A DNA stretch of 40,358 bases from the NCBI GenBank assembly GCA_016779015.1, contig JADHOK010000002.1:1-40358 (forward strand), read 5' to 3'. Source of the DNA: PS1 clade bacterium. Its GTDB lineage: Bacteria; Pseudomonadota; Alphaproteobacteria; RS24. The translations under genes were made by a program, and so were the position numbers. Positions 10,501 through 18,179 of this stretch are shown in pieces. The notes below the pieces were generated by a model that searched no databases, had not been told where the DNA came from, and worked only from the letters and a program-made list of their open reading frames with translations. Positions within the stretch are counted from its first letter, which is position 1. Each line of letters begins with the position of its first letter.

Positions 10501-10542
10501 CGTACGGATCATTGTACGTGTTTACGCACGGAATATTGTGCG
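10501..10542. promoter_or_regulatory. two tandem operator-like dyads upstream of the ECF sigma gene
   Basis: CGTACGGATCATTGTACG (10501-10518) and CGCACGGAATATTGTGCG (10525-10542), 24-bp period; consensus CGYACGGAWYATTGTRCG, inverted arms CGTAC/GTACG and CGCAC/GTGCG. Confidence 0.5.
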
Positions 10543-10563
10543 TGTTAGAGAGGTCTCAAGACC

Positions 10564-11229
10564 ATGTCAGCGAGTGGCCAGAACACCGGCTCCGCGCGAA
10601 CCGAAGTAGAAGTAGATCAAGTCAGCAACCAAAGCGAAGGTGCTGATGCCGCGAAAGAGGCGGGTGCGTTAGGGTCAAAAGACCAAAAACCCGATTTCGC
10701 AGGTCTTATCGAAAAGATCGCCGAATCCAAAGATCGCGACGCATTTGCCGCGTTATTCGCGCATTTTGCGCCGCGCCTGAAAGGCTATTTAATGCGCCTT
10801 GGTGCCTCCGACGGCCAAGCCGAGGAAGTGCTGCAAGAGGCGTTATTGACGGTATGGCGCAAAGCGCATTTATTCGACCGCAAAAAAGCCGCCGCCTCGA
10901 CGTGGATTTTCACCATTGCCCGCAATCGCCGTATCGATATTCTGCGCAAGCGCAAATTCCCCGAAATCGACGCCGAAGACCCGAGCTTGGTGCCGGATGC
11001 GCCGCCGGCTCCTGATGAGGAAGTCATCGGGGTGCGCGAAGGCGAAGCGGTGCGCGCCGCATTGGAAAAATTACCCGAGGAGCAGCGCGAACTGGTGCGC
11101 TTGGCATTTTATAATGGCTGGTCGCATTCGCGCATTGCCGCCGACACTAATCTGCCCTTGGGCACGGTGAAGTCGCGGCTGAGACTGGCGTTTTCAAGAT
11201 TGCGCAATGAGCTGGAAGGGCGGCTTTAA
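10564..11229 (+). CDS. RNA polymerase ECF-type sigma-70 family factor
   Basis: EEVLQEALLTVWRKAHLFDRKKAAASTWIFTIARNRRIDILRKR (region 2) and LPEEQRELVRLAFYNGWSHSRIAADTNLPLGTVKSRLRLAFSRLR (region 4). Confidence 0.94.
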   Translation: MSASGQNTGSARTEVEVDQVSNQSEGADAAKEAGALGSKDQKPDFAGLIEKIAESKDRDAFAALFAHFAPRLKGYLMRLGASDGQAEEVLQEALLTVWRKAHLFDRKKAAASTWIFTIARNRRIDILRKRKFPEIDAEDPSLVPDAPPAPDEEVIGVREGEAVRAALEKLPEEQRELVRLAFYNGWSHSRIAADTNLPLGTVKSRLRLAFSRLRNELEGRL

Positions 11230-11243
11230 AGCCTATCGCCCCT

Positions 11244-11738
11244 TCACGGTGTGAATTGCACGCCTTTTTCGCCACCCGGCATAATCGGCCGCGCGCTAAA
11301 CTGCCCGAGACTTTGCAAGCGGTCATACATCACAATGGCACCGGCGATTTGCACATTGACGCAAAACCGCGTCGGGATGCGGATGAGGTGGTCGCATTTG
11401 GCGCGCATGGCGGCGGATAAATCGCCGCGTTCCGGCCCCATCACATAAGCCGCGCAACGCGGATGGGTGAAGCTCGGCAGGTCAACCGCTTCATCGGTCA
11501 ACTCGACCCCGACCAGACTGCATTGCTTGGGCAGCTCCATTGCGTCGATATCCGACCAGTCATACCACGGCACTGAATGCGGCGTCTTTGAGGTGTCGGA
11601 GCGCGCTTCGCGCACGCGGTAATGCGCCTCGACGGTGAAGATAAATGCCGCGCCAAAAGCATGCGCCGAACGCATTAGATTGCCGGTGTTCATCGGCTTT
11701 GACGCCCTTTCAATACCAATGGCAAAATAACCTTTCAT
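11244..11738 (-). CDS. TrmH/SpoU family RNA methyltransferase
   Basis: NTGNLMRSAHAFGA, YVMGPERGDLS, IPTRFCVNVQIAGAIVMYDR SPOUT motifs. Confidence 0.9.
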   Translation of the reverse strand: MKGYFAIGIERASKPMNTGNLMRSAHAFGAAFIFTVEAHYRVREARSDTSKTPHSVPWYDWSDIDAMELPKQCSLVGVELTDEAVDLPSFTHPRCAAYVMGPERGDLSAAMRAKCDHLIRIPTRFCVNVQIAGAIVMYDRLQSLGQFSARPIMPGGEKGVQFTP

Positions 11739-11899
11739 CCGTACACCTCTTACTGACGCATTATTTCCGCTTCTCATTATGCCTGACTGGCTTATGATGG
11801 CGGCCATATGAAGAGGGTTCCCATTTTAAGAGCATGGGGGCTGAAAGAAAACCCCGCGCGGCTAAGCCGCTGCAGCGGGCCAGATAAAGGGAGATAAAA

Positions 11900-12913
11900 A
11901 TGAAAGCCGTATTGTGCAAAGAATTTGGGCCACCTGAGAACCTGGTGGTGGAAGATATCGCCTCGCCGGAGCCTGGCCCCGGTGAAGTGGTGCTGGAGGT
12001 GCACGCGGCGGCGGTCAATTTTCCCGATGTCTTGATCATTCAAAACAAATACCAGTTCAAGCCGCCCCTGCCATTCGCGCCGGGCGGCGAGGTTGCCGGT
12101 GTCGTCTCCAAGCTGGGCGATGGGGTGAAGAACCTCAAAATCGGCGACCGCGTTATCGGCTCGTGCGGCCATGGCGGTTTTGTCGAGGAGATTGCGCTCA
12201 ATGAAGCTCAGTGCATACCGGTGCCCGATGAAATGGACTTGGAAACCGCCTCGGCGCTGGTGCTGACCTATGGCACCTCGCATTACGGGTTGAAAGACCG
12301 CGCTGCGTTGAAAAAAGGCGAAACGCTTTTGGTCATGGGCGCGGCCGGCGGCGTCGGCCTTGCGGCGGTCGAGCTCGGCAAAGCGATGGGCGCGCATGTC
12401 ATTGCCGCCGCCAGTTCGCAAGACAAGCTTGATGTCTGTGTAGAGCATGGCACCGATGACACCATCCTCTACCCGTCAGGGGCGCTTGACCGCGACCAGC
12501 AAAAAGCGTTCTCCGATGCGATTAAAGAAAAGACCGGCGGCAAAGGTGCCGATGTGATTTACGATCCGGTCGGCGGCGCTTATGCCGAACCGGCTTTGCG
12601 CGCTACCAATTGGGAAGGCCGTTATTTGGTTATCGGTTTTGCGGCCGGTGACATCCCCCAAATCCCGCTCAATCTGGCGCTGTTGAAAAGCTGTCAGATT
12701 GTCGGCGTGTTCTGGGGCGCTTTCACGGCGCGCGACCCGCAAGGCAATCAGGCCAATTTGCAAGAGCTTATGGAGATGTATAAAGCCGGTACCATTCGCC
12801 CGCATATTTCCGATAAATTCCCGCTCGAGCAAGCGGCCGACGCGCTCAATAAAATGGCCAATCGTGAAGTCAAAGGTAAAGTTATTCTGACCACGGGCCG
12901 TTCAGAAAGCTAG
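11900..12913 (+). CDS. NADPH:quinone oxidoreductase family (zinc-type MDR) protein
   Basis: MKAVLCKEFGPPENL, VHAAAVNFPDVL, VMGAAGGVGLAAVELGKAMGA. Confidence 0.92.
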   Translation: MKAVLCKEFGPPENLVVEDIASPEPGPGEVVLEVHAAAVNFPDVLIIQNKYQFKPPLPFAPGGEVAGVVSKLGDGVKNLKIGDRVIGSCGHGGFVEEIALNEAQCIPVPDEMDLETASALVLTYGTSHYGLKDRAALKKGETLLVMGAAGGVGLAAVELGKAMGAHVIAAASSQDKLDVCVEHGTDDTILYPSGALDRDQQKAFSDAIKEKTGGKGADVIYDPVGGAYAEPALRATNWEGRYLVIGFAAGDIPQIPLNLALLKSCQIVGVFWGAFTARDPQGNQANLQELMEMYKAGTIRPHISDKFPLEQAADALNKMANREVKGKVILTTGRSES

Positions 12914-12920
12914 ACCTAGC

Positions 12921-13919
12921 GTGTCCAAAGCAAAAGCCGAGCCGGTACGCCAGCCGGTTGACAATCGCCGCGCCGCTTTCTGGCTTCTGGCCTCAGCCGT
13001 CATGTTCACCTTCACCGGCGTGTTGGTGAAGACGCTGGGTGAGACGTTGCACCCGTTCGAAATTTCGTTTTTTCGCGGTCTGGTGGCGCTGGCTGTCATC
13101 TTGCCGATATTCTCGCGCACCGGTGGCATTCGGGCTGGCATGCGGACGCAAATACCGTTGCTGCAAATGACCCGCGGCGTGGTCGGCTCATTGGCGATGT
13201 TTTTGGGTTTTTACGCCATTGTCGCCCTGCCTTTGGCCGACGCCCAAGCCATCAGCTTTTCGCGCAATTTGTTTTTGGTGCCGCTGGCGGCGTTTATTTT
13301 GGCCGAGGCGGTGGGGCCGCGCCGCGCCATTGCGGCCGGGGTCGGTTTTATCGGCGTGTTGATTATGCTGCGCCCGGGAAGCGGCGATGCCGGGTTGTAT
13401 CTCAGTCTCGGCGCGGCGGCGGCTTTGGGGCATGCGTTTTTGGTGGCGCTGGCCACCGTGCTGGTCAATATCGCGTCGCGCTATGACGGGCCGGTGACGC
13501 TGATGTTTTACACCAATACAGTGTCGGTGACGCTGATTGCCATTCCGACTTTTTTCGTTTGGCAGACGCCGAATATGACCGAGCTGATGATGCTCATCGC
13601 CATGGGCATATTGGCGACGGCGTCGCATAATTGTTTCATCCGCGCTTTTGCGATGGGCGAGGCCAGTGTCATCGCGCCGGTGGATTATTCGCGGCTCATT
13701 TTTGCCGCGCTGGCAGGCTGGCTGGTATTTGCCACTGTGCCGGATATGTACACCATTAGCGGAGCGCTGATTATCGTCGCATCGAGCTTTTATATTCTGC
13801 GCCGCGAGGCGATGGTGGCCAAAACCGACAGCCAGTCAGAAACTAAGAAAGGTATTAAGAAAGGTACTAAGAGAGGTATTGTGACGGATGCGCCGCCGCC
13901 GCCGCCGCCAATTCCTTAG
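12921..13919 (+). CDS. DMT (EamA-like) family transporter
   Basis: Ten-TM-like hydrophobic protein with FEISFFRGLVALAVILPIF, APVDYSRLIFAALAGWLVF; GTG start. Confidence 0.88.
   Translation: MSKAKAEPVRQPVDNRRAAFWLLASAVMFTFTGVLVKTLGETLHPFEISFFRGLVALAVILPIFSRTGGIRAGMRTQIPLLQMTRGVVGSLAMFLGFYAIVALPLADAQAISFSRNLFLVPLAAFILAEAVGPRRAIAAGVGFIGVLIMLRPGSGDAGLYLSLGAAAALGHAFLVALATVLVNIASRYDGPVTLMFYTNTVSVTLIAIPTFFVWQTPNMTELMMLIAMGILATASHNCFIRAFAMGEASVIAPVDYSRLIFAALAGWLVFATVPDMYTISGALIIVASSFYILRREAMVAKTDSQSETKKGIKKGTKRGIVTDAPPPPPPIP
13842..13877 (+). repeat. 12-bp imperfect tandem repeat in codon phase (3 copies)
   Basis: ACTAAGAAAGGT / ATTAAGAAAGGT / ACTAAGAGAGGT encoding TKKG-IKKG-TKRG in the transporter C-terminus. 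Confidence 0.85.
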
Positions 13920-14029
13920 GGCCCTTAAGGCCCTTAAAGCCCTAAAACCCAATCAGCGCTTGCGCCGCGCCGCCTGACTGAATAAAGTCCGCACCATATT
14001 TTCGACGAAACTTCTGTGGGAGAGAGCAA

Positions 14030-14812
14030 ATGAAACTCGATTCAAATATTACCGCCATCGTGACCGGCGGTGCCTCGGGCCTCGGTGAAGCCACCGTCCG
14101 CCTGCTGGCCGAAAAAGGCGTGAAATGCGGTATTTTCGACCTCAATGAAGAAAAAGGCGAAGCGGTTGCCAAAGAAGTCGGCGGCGCATTTGCCAAAGTC
14201 AATGTCACCTCGGATGACGAGGTCGATGCCGGTTTTGCCAAAATCCGCGACGCGTTGGGCCAAGAGCGTATTCTGATCAATTGCGCCGGTACCGGCAATG
14301 CGGTGAAAACCGCATCGCGCAACAAAGAGACCGGTGAAATCAGTCACTTCCCGCTCGATGCGTTCAACCTCATCATTCAGATCAATCTGGTCGGCACATT
14401 TCGCTGCATCGCCAAATCGGCTGCCGGTATGATGAGCCTCGACCCGCTGGAATGCGGCGACCGCGGCGCTATCGTCAACACCGCCTCGGTGGCGGCTGAA
14501 GACGGCCAAATCGGTCAAGCTTCTTATTCAGCTTCGAAAGCCGGCGTTGTCGGCATGACCTTGCCGATCGCTCGCGACTTGTCGCGCGAAGGCATTCGCG
14601 TCAACACGATTTTGCCGGGTATTTTCGATACGCCGCTTTTGGCCGGCGCGCCGGAAAATGTGCGTCAGGCGCTGGGCGCTATGGTGCCGTATCCGTCGCG
14701 TCTCGGCCTGCCGGATGAATATGCCAAGCTGGCCGCCACCATGTGCGAAGTGAATTATTTCAATGGTGAGGATGTGCGTCTTGACGGTGCCATCCGTATG
14801 GCGCCGCGCTAG
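14030..14812 (+). CDS. SDR family protein (3-hydroxyacyl-CoA dehydrogenase type-2/HSD17B10-like)
   Basis: VTGGASGLGEATVRLLAEKG, NCAGTG, YSASKAGVVGMTLPIARDLSREGIRVNTILPGIFDTPLL. Confidence 0.93.
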   Translation: MKLDSNITAIVTGGASGLGEATVRLLAEKGVKCGIFDLNEEKGEAVAKEVGGAFAKVNVTSDDEVDAGFAKIRDALGQERILINCAGTGNAVKTASRNKETGEISHFPLDAFNLIIQINLVGTFRCIAKSAAGMMSLDPLECGDRGAIVNTASVAAEDGQIGQASYSASKAGVVGMTLPIARDLSREGIRVNTILPGIFDTPLLAGAPENVRQALGAMVPYPSRLGLPDEYAKLAATMCEVNYFNGEDVRLDGAIRMAPR

Positions 14813-14835
14813 GGCGCGCAGCCGAATATCGCCGC

Positions 14836-15300
14836 TCAGATATCCATCTGATTTGAGGCGAGCAATTGACAGCCGGCGATCTTCCAAGATCCATCCGGCT
14901 GTTTTTGCATCATGTAACGCGCCTTATGGCTGGTGCCGCGATCATCGACCAGATAGACATCCTGCAGGCGAATATGCGGCGTGTCGGAGACGGCGCGCGC
15001 CGGGCCGGTAAAGCTCAGCGTGCGCGCTTTATAAACCGGTCGATAATGCGCCCGCACCATCGCCATAAAGCGATTGGGGGCGACAAATTGGGCGCGCAAA
15101 TCGGGTGAGGCGAAGCCGAAAGCGGTGACGTCATCCTCGCGCTTAAACGCCTCTATCTGCGCTTCAATGGCGGTGCGAATATCGCGGTCATGCAGGGCCA
15201 TGGGTTGATGGCGGTTTTGCAAGAGCGCGGTGGCAATGGCGAGCGCTGCCAGCAGCGCCAAAACGGCAATATCGGCAAAGCTGATGCGCCCGCCGCGCAT
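14836..15300 (-). CDS. DUF4864-like protein
   Basis: N-terminal TM helix then DIRTAIEAQIEAFKREDDVTAFGFASPDLRAQF...DGSWKIAGCQLL; start abuts the pcd stop. Confidence 0.75.
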   Translation of the reverse strand: MRGGRISFADIAVLALLAALAIATALLQNRHQPMALHDRDIRTAIEAQIEAFKREDDVTAFGFASPDLRAQFVAPNRFMAMVRAHYRPVYKARTLSFTGPARAVSDTPHIRLQDVYLVDDRGTSHKARYMMQKQPDGSWKIAGCQLLASNQMDI

Positions 15301-15609
15301 TTATTTTGCCCGGCCTGCAGCACCGGCTGTCTTGTCCATGAAAGTCGCCATTTTGATATCGAGCGGCGATAGTCCGCCCGCATCATGCGTGGTCAGCACC
15401 ACATTGACGCTCTTATAGACATTGTCCCATTCCGGGTGATGGTCCATTTTCTCCGCCTGCATGGCGACGCGGCTCATCCACGCAAATGCGGCGCTGAAAT
15501 CGGCAAAGACAAAGCGCTTTTCAATTGCCTCGCGGCCGCGGGTTTTTTTCCAGCCTTTGAGCTTGGCCATGGCGGCGCGCTTTTCGGCATTGGATAATTT
15601 CTCAACCAT
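15301..15609 (-). CDS. 4a-hydroxytetrahydrobiopterin dehydratase (pterin-4a-carbinolamine dehydratase)
   Basis: [54 protein letters not shown]. Confidence 0.94.
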   Translation of the reverse strand: MVEKLSNAEKRAAMAKLKGWKKTRGREAIEKRFVFADFSAAFAWMSRVAMQAEKMDHHPEWDNVYKSVNVVLTTHDAGGLSPLDIKMATFMDKTAGAAGRAK

Positions 15610-15635
15610 AGTGCTGTCTCCTTTTAGCCCTCGGA

Positions 15636-16676
15636 TTATGGGCACAGATTGGGGGCGCGCAAATGCACCTCTTCAATATCGGCCAAAATCTCATCGCTGA
15701 GCTCGATATCGAAACTGGTCACCGCCAGTTTCAACTGTTCCATACTGGTGGCACCGATAATGTTCGAGGTCACAAAATCGCGCGTCGTTACAAACTGATT
15801 GGCCAGCTGCGACGGGTCAAGGCCATATTTCTTGGCGATCGCCAAATAGCCTTCAATCGCCTGTTCCGCGCCCGGCACTTCATAGCGTTGCAAGCGGTCA
15901 AATAGCTGCTTGCGCGAGCCTTGCGGATTGGCCCCGCCTTGATATTTGCCGGTCAAATAACCCTGCGCCAAAGGCGAATAGGCGAGCAGGCCAACCCCCT
16001 CGCGGTGGAAAATTTCCGACGCGCCAAGCTCGTAAATCCGGTTCAGCAAATTATAAGCGTTTTGCACCGACACCATGCGCGGCAGGCCTTTGACTTCGCC
16101 ATGGTGCAGAAATTTCATAATGCCCCAAGGGGTCTCATTGGAAAGGCCGAAATGGCGCACTTTGCCGGCTTTTTGAATATCGGCCAGCGCGCCCAGAATA
16201 TCCTCAATCTTATTTATCTCGCCGCCCATTTCTTTGTGCCCCATACCGCCGAAAATACGAATGGGCCGGTCGGGCCAGTGCAATTGGTAAAGGTCGATGT
16301 AATCGGTCTGCAGGCGTTTCAGACTTTTATCGACCGCTTCATGGATTTGTGCCGCGCTGTGTTCGGTGCCGCTGCCATCATCGCGCAGCCAGTTCATCGG
16401 CGCGCGTCCGGCCACTTTGGTGGCGAGGATGATGTCTTCGCGCTTGCCGGTTTTGTTGAACCAAGTACCGATAATTTCTTCGGTGCGGCCTTGCGTTTCG
16501 GCGCGCGGCGGCACCGCATACATCTCCGCCGTATCGAAGAAATTAATCCCCATCTCGACGGCATAATCCATCTGTTCGTGCCCCTCGGCTTCGGTGTTTT
16601 GTTCCCCCCAAGTCATGGTGCCCAAACAAATGGCGCTGACCTCAATATCGGTATGGCCCAAACGACGATATTCCAT
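15636..16676 (-). CDS. aldo/keto reductase (Tas-like)
   Basis: [69 protein letters not shown]. Confidence 0.94.
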   Translation of the reverse strand: MEYRRLGHTDIEVSAICLGTMTWGEQNTEAEGHEQMDYAVEMGINFFDTAEMYAVPPRAETQGRTEEIIGTWFNKTGKREDIILATKVAGRAPMNWLRDDGSGTEHSAAQIHEAVDKSLKRLQTDYIDLYQLHWPDRPIRIFGGMGHKEMGGEINKIEDILGALADIQKAGKVRHFGLSNETPWGIMKFLHHGEVKGLPRMVSVQNAYNLLNRIYELGASEIFHREGVGLLAYSPLAQGYLTGKYQGGANPQGSRKQLFDRLQRYEVPGAEQAIEGYLAIAKKYGLDPSQLANQFVTTRDFVTSNIIGATSMEQLKLAVTSFDIELSDEILADIEEVHLRAPNLCP

Positions 16677-16693
16677 AAAATTATGCTCCCTGA

Positions 16694-17398
16694 TTACTGT
16701 TCTACGCGCACCAGCAATTGTTCGACCACCGGCGTTATGTTTTCCACGATGACCTCCACGCCATCACGATTGGGGTGGATGCGGTCGCCGAGATTGAGCC
16801 TCGGGTCACCGGCCACGCCTTCGAGGAAAAAAGGATAAAACACCAAGCCATATTGTTTGGCAAGGCGCGGATAAAGGCCGTTAAAAGCGCGCTCATAGGC
16901 AGGCCCCAAATTGGGCGCGGCCAGCATACCGGCCAGCATTACTTTGAGGCCGCGCGCTTGCAACGTCTCGATGATTTGCCGCAGGTTTTTCTCGGTCATT
17001 TGCGGCGATAGACCGCGCAGCATGTCATTGGCCCCAAGCTCGACAATCACCGCTTGGGTTTTATCATTGACCACCCAATCGAGCCGCGCCAGCCCACCGG
17101 CGCTGGTGTCTCCGGACACGCCGCCATTATGCACTATGACGCGGTGACCTTTGGCCAGTAGCGCGGTCTGCAATTGTGCGGTAAAGCCGTCTTGCGGGGC
17201 CAGCCCGTAGCCGGCGGTCAGGCTGTCACCCAAGGCGACCAAATGTATGGGCGCCGGGTCGCCACTGGCGGTTTGCGCCTGCGCGGGTATCATGAGAGCC
17301 AATGCGAGGCTTATCTGGAGGCTTATTATAAAGCCTATGATACCGCCCATGCTAACGCCCATCCAGCGCCGCCGAACGCGCGTAAACAGACTATGCAT
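16694..17398 (-). CDS. GDSL-type arylesterase / lysophospholipase (TesA-like)
   Basis: VALGDSLTAGYGL, GGVSGDTSAGGLARLDWV, VIVELGANDMLRG, DRIHPN; signal peptide-like N-terminus when started at 17398. Confidence 0.92.
   Translation of the reverse strand: MHSLFTRVRRRWMGVSMGGIIGFIISLQISLALALMIPAQAQTASGDPAPIHLVALGDSLTAGYGLAPQDGFTAQLQTALLAKGHRVIVHNGGVSGDTSAGGLARLDWVVNDKTQAVIVELGANDMLRGLSPQMTEKNLRQIIETLQARGLKVMLAGMLAAPNLGPAYERAFNGLYPRLAKQYGLVFYPFFLEGVAGDPRLNLGDRIHPNRDGVEVIVENITPVVEQLLVRVEQ
17294..17365 (-). repeat. 12-bp-period imperfect tandem repeat in the esterase signal-peptide coding region (about 6 units)
   Basis: On + strand: GAGAGCCAATGC/GAGGCTTATCTG/GAGGCTTATTAT/AAAGCCTATGAT/ACCGCCCATGCT/AACGCCCATCCA; coding strand reads WMGV-SMGG-IIGF-IISL-QISL-ALAL. 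Confidence 0.7.
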
Positions 17399-17510
17399 AC
17401 GTCCCATGCCGCCCGATTTATCGCAATTAAACGGGTTTGACGCGGTTTCGCGTTCTATATAGGACAAACCGACTTGTGTTTTATCAGCCATATAAGGAAA
17501 GACCACCCGC

Positions 17511-18179
17511 ATGTCATCTGCAGTTATTGAGACAAAAAATTTGACCGTTACCCTGCCCAGTCGGGCCGGTGACGTCAATATACTTCGCGGTATTGATTTA
17601 ACGGTGGCGCGCGGTGAAACCGTCGGCCTTATCGGCCCGTCGGGGTCGGGCAAAACCACATTGCTGATGGTGCTGGCCGGTTTGGAACCGCCGACCGGCG
17701 GCACAGTAAGCGTGGCGGCGCATGATTACGCTGATATGAGCGAGGATGATTTGGCGCGCTTTCGGCGCACCCATATCGGCATTGTGTTTCAAAGCTTTCA
17801 TTTGGTGCCGACCATGACGGCGTTGGAAAACACCGCCTTGCCGCTGGAGCTGGCCGGTGAAAAAGACTGCCGCGCCCGCGCCGCCGAGGTGTTGGGGGAG
17901 GTCGGCCTGTCAGACCGACACGACCATTATCCGGCGCAAATGTCGGGCGGCGAGCAGCAGCGCGTGGCGCTGGCGCGCGCCATGGTGGCCAATCCGCCGG
18001 TGCTGTTCGCCGATGAGCCGACCGGCAATCTCGACCAGAAAACTGGCGAGAGCATCATGCAATTGATTTTGAACCTCGCCAAAAATCGCAATGCGACTTT
18101 GTTTCTCATCACCCATGACCGCGCTTTGGCGGAAAAATGCGACCGCATGCTGACCATGCGCGACGGGGTGTTGGTCTGA
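17511..18179 (+). CDS. ABC transporter ATP-binding protein (LolD/YbbA-like)
   Basis: Walker A GPSGSGKTT, signature MSGGEQQRVALARA, Walker B VLFADEPTGNLD. Confidence 0.95.
   Translation: MSSAVIETKNLTVTLPSRAGDVNILRGIDLTVARGETVGLIGPSGSGKTTLLMVLAGLEPPTGGTVSVAAHDYADMSEDDLARFRRTHIGIVFQSFHLVPTMTALENTALPLELAGEKDCRARAAEVLGEVGLSDRHDHYPAQMSGGEQQRVALARAMVANPPVLFADEPTGNLDQKTGESIMQLILNLAKNRNATLFLITHDRALAEKCDRMLTMRDGVLV

Noticed and set aside
10438-10563. RpoE/ECF11-type promoter (TGATCC) on the minus strand inside the first dyad
   Set aside because: TGATCC is present in reverse complement but no convincing -10 at a 17-19 nt spacing; left as an unassigned operator-like element.
15921-16838. 305-aa + strand ORF antisense to the aldo/keto reductase and esterase
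   Set aside because: Covers two recognisable genes on the opposite strand; no family signature.
17399-17704. N-terminal extension of the esterase ORF (MPPVGGSKPASTISNVVLPDPDGPIRPTVSP...)
   Set aside because: This is the common antisense translation of ABC ATPase Walker A coding sequence; the real start is near 17398 with a signal peptide.
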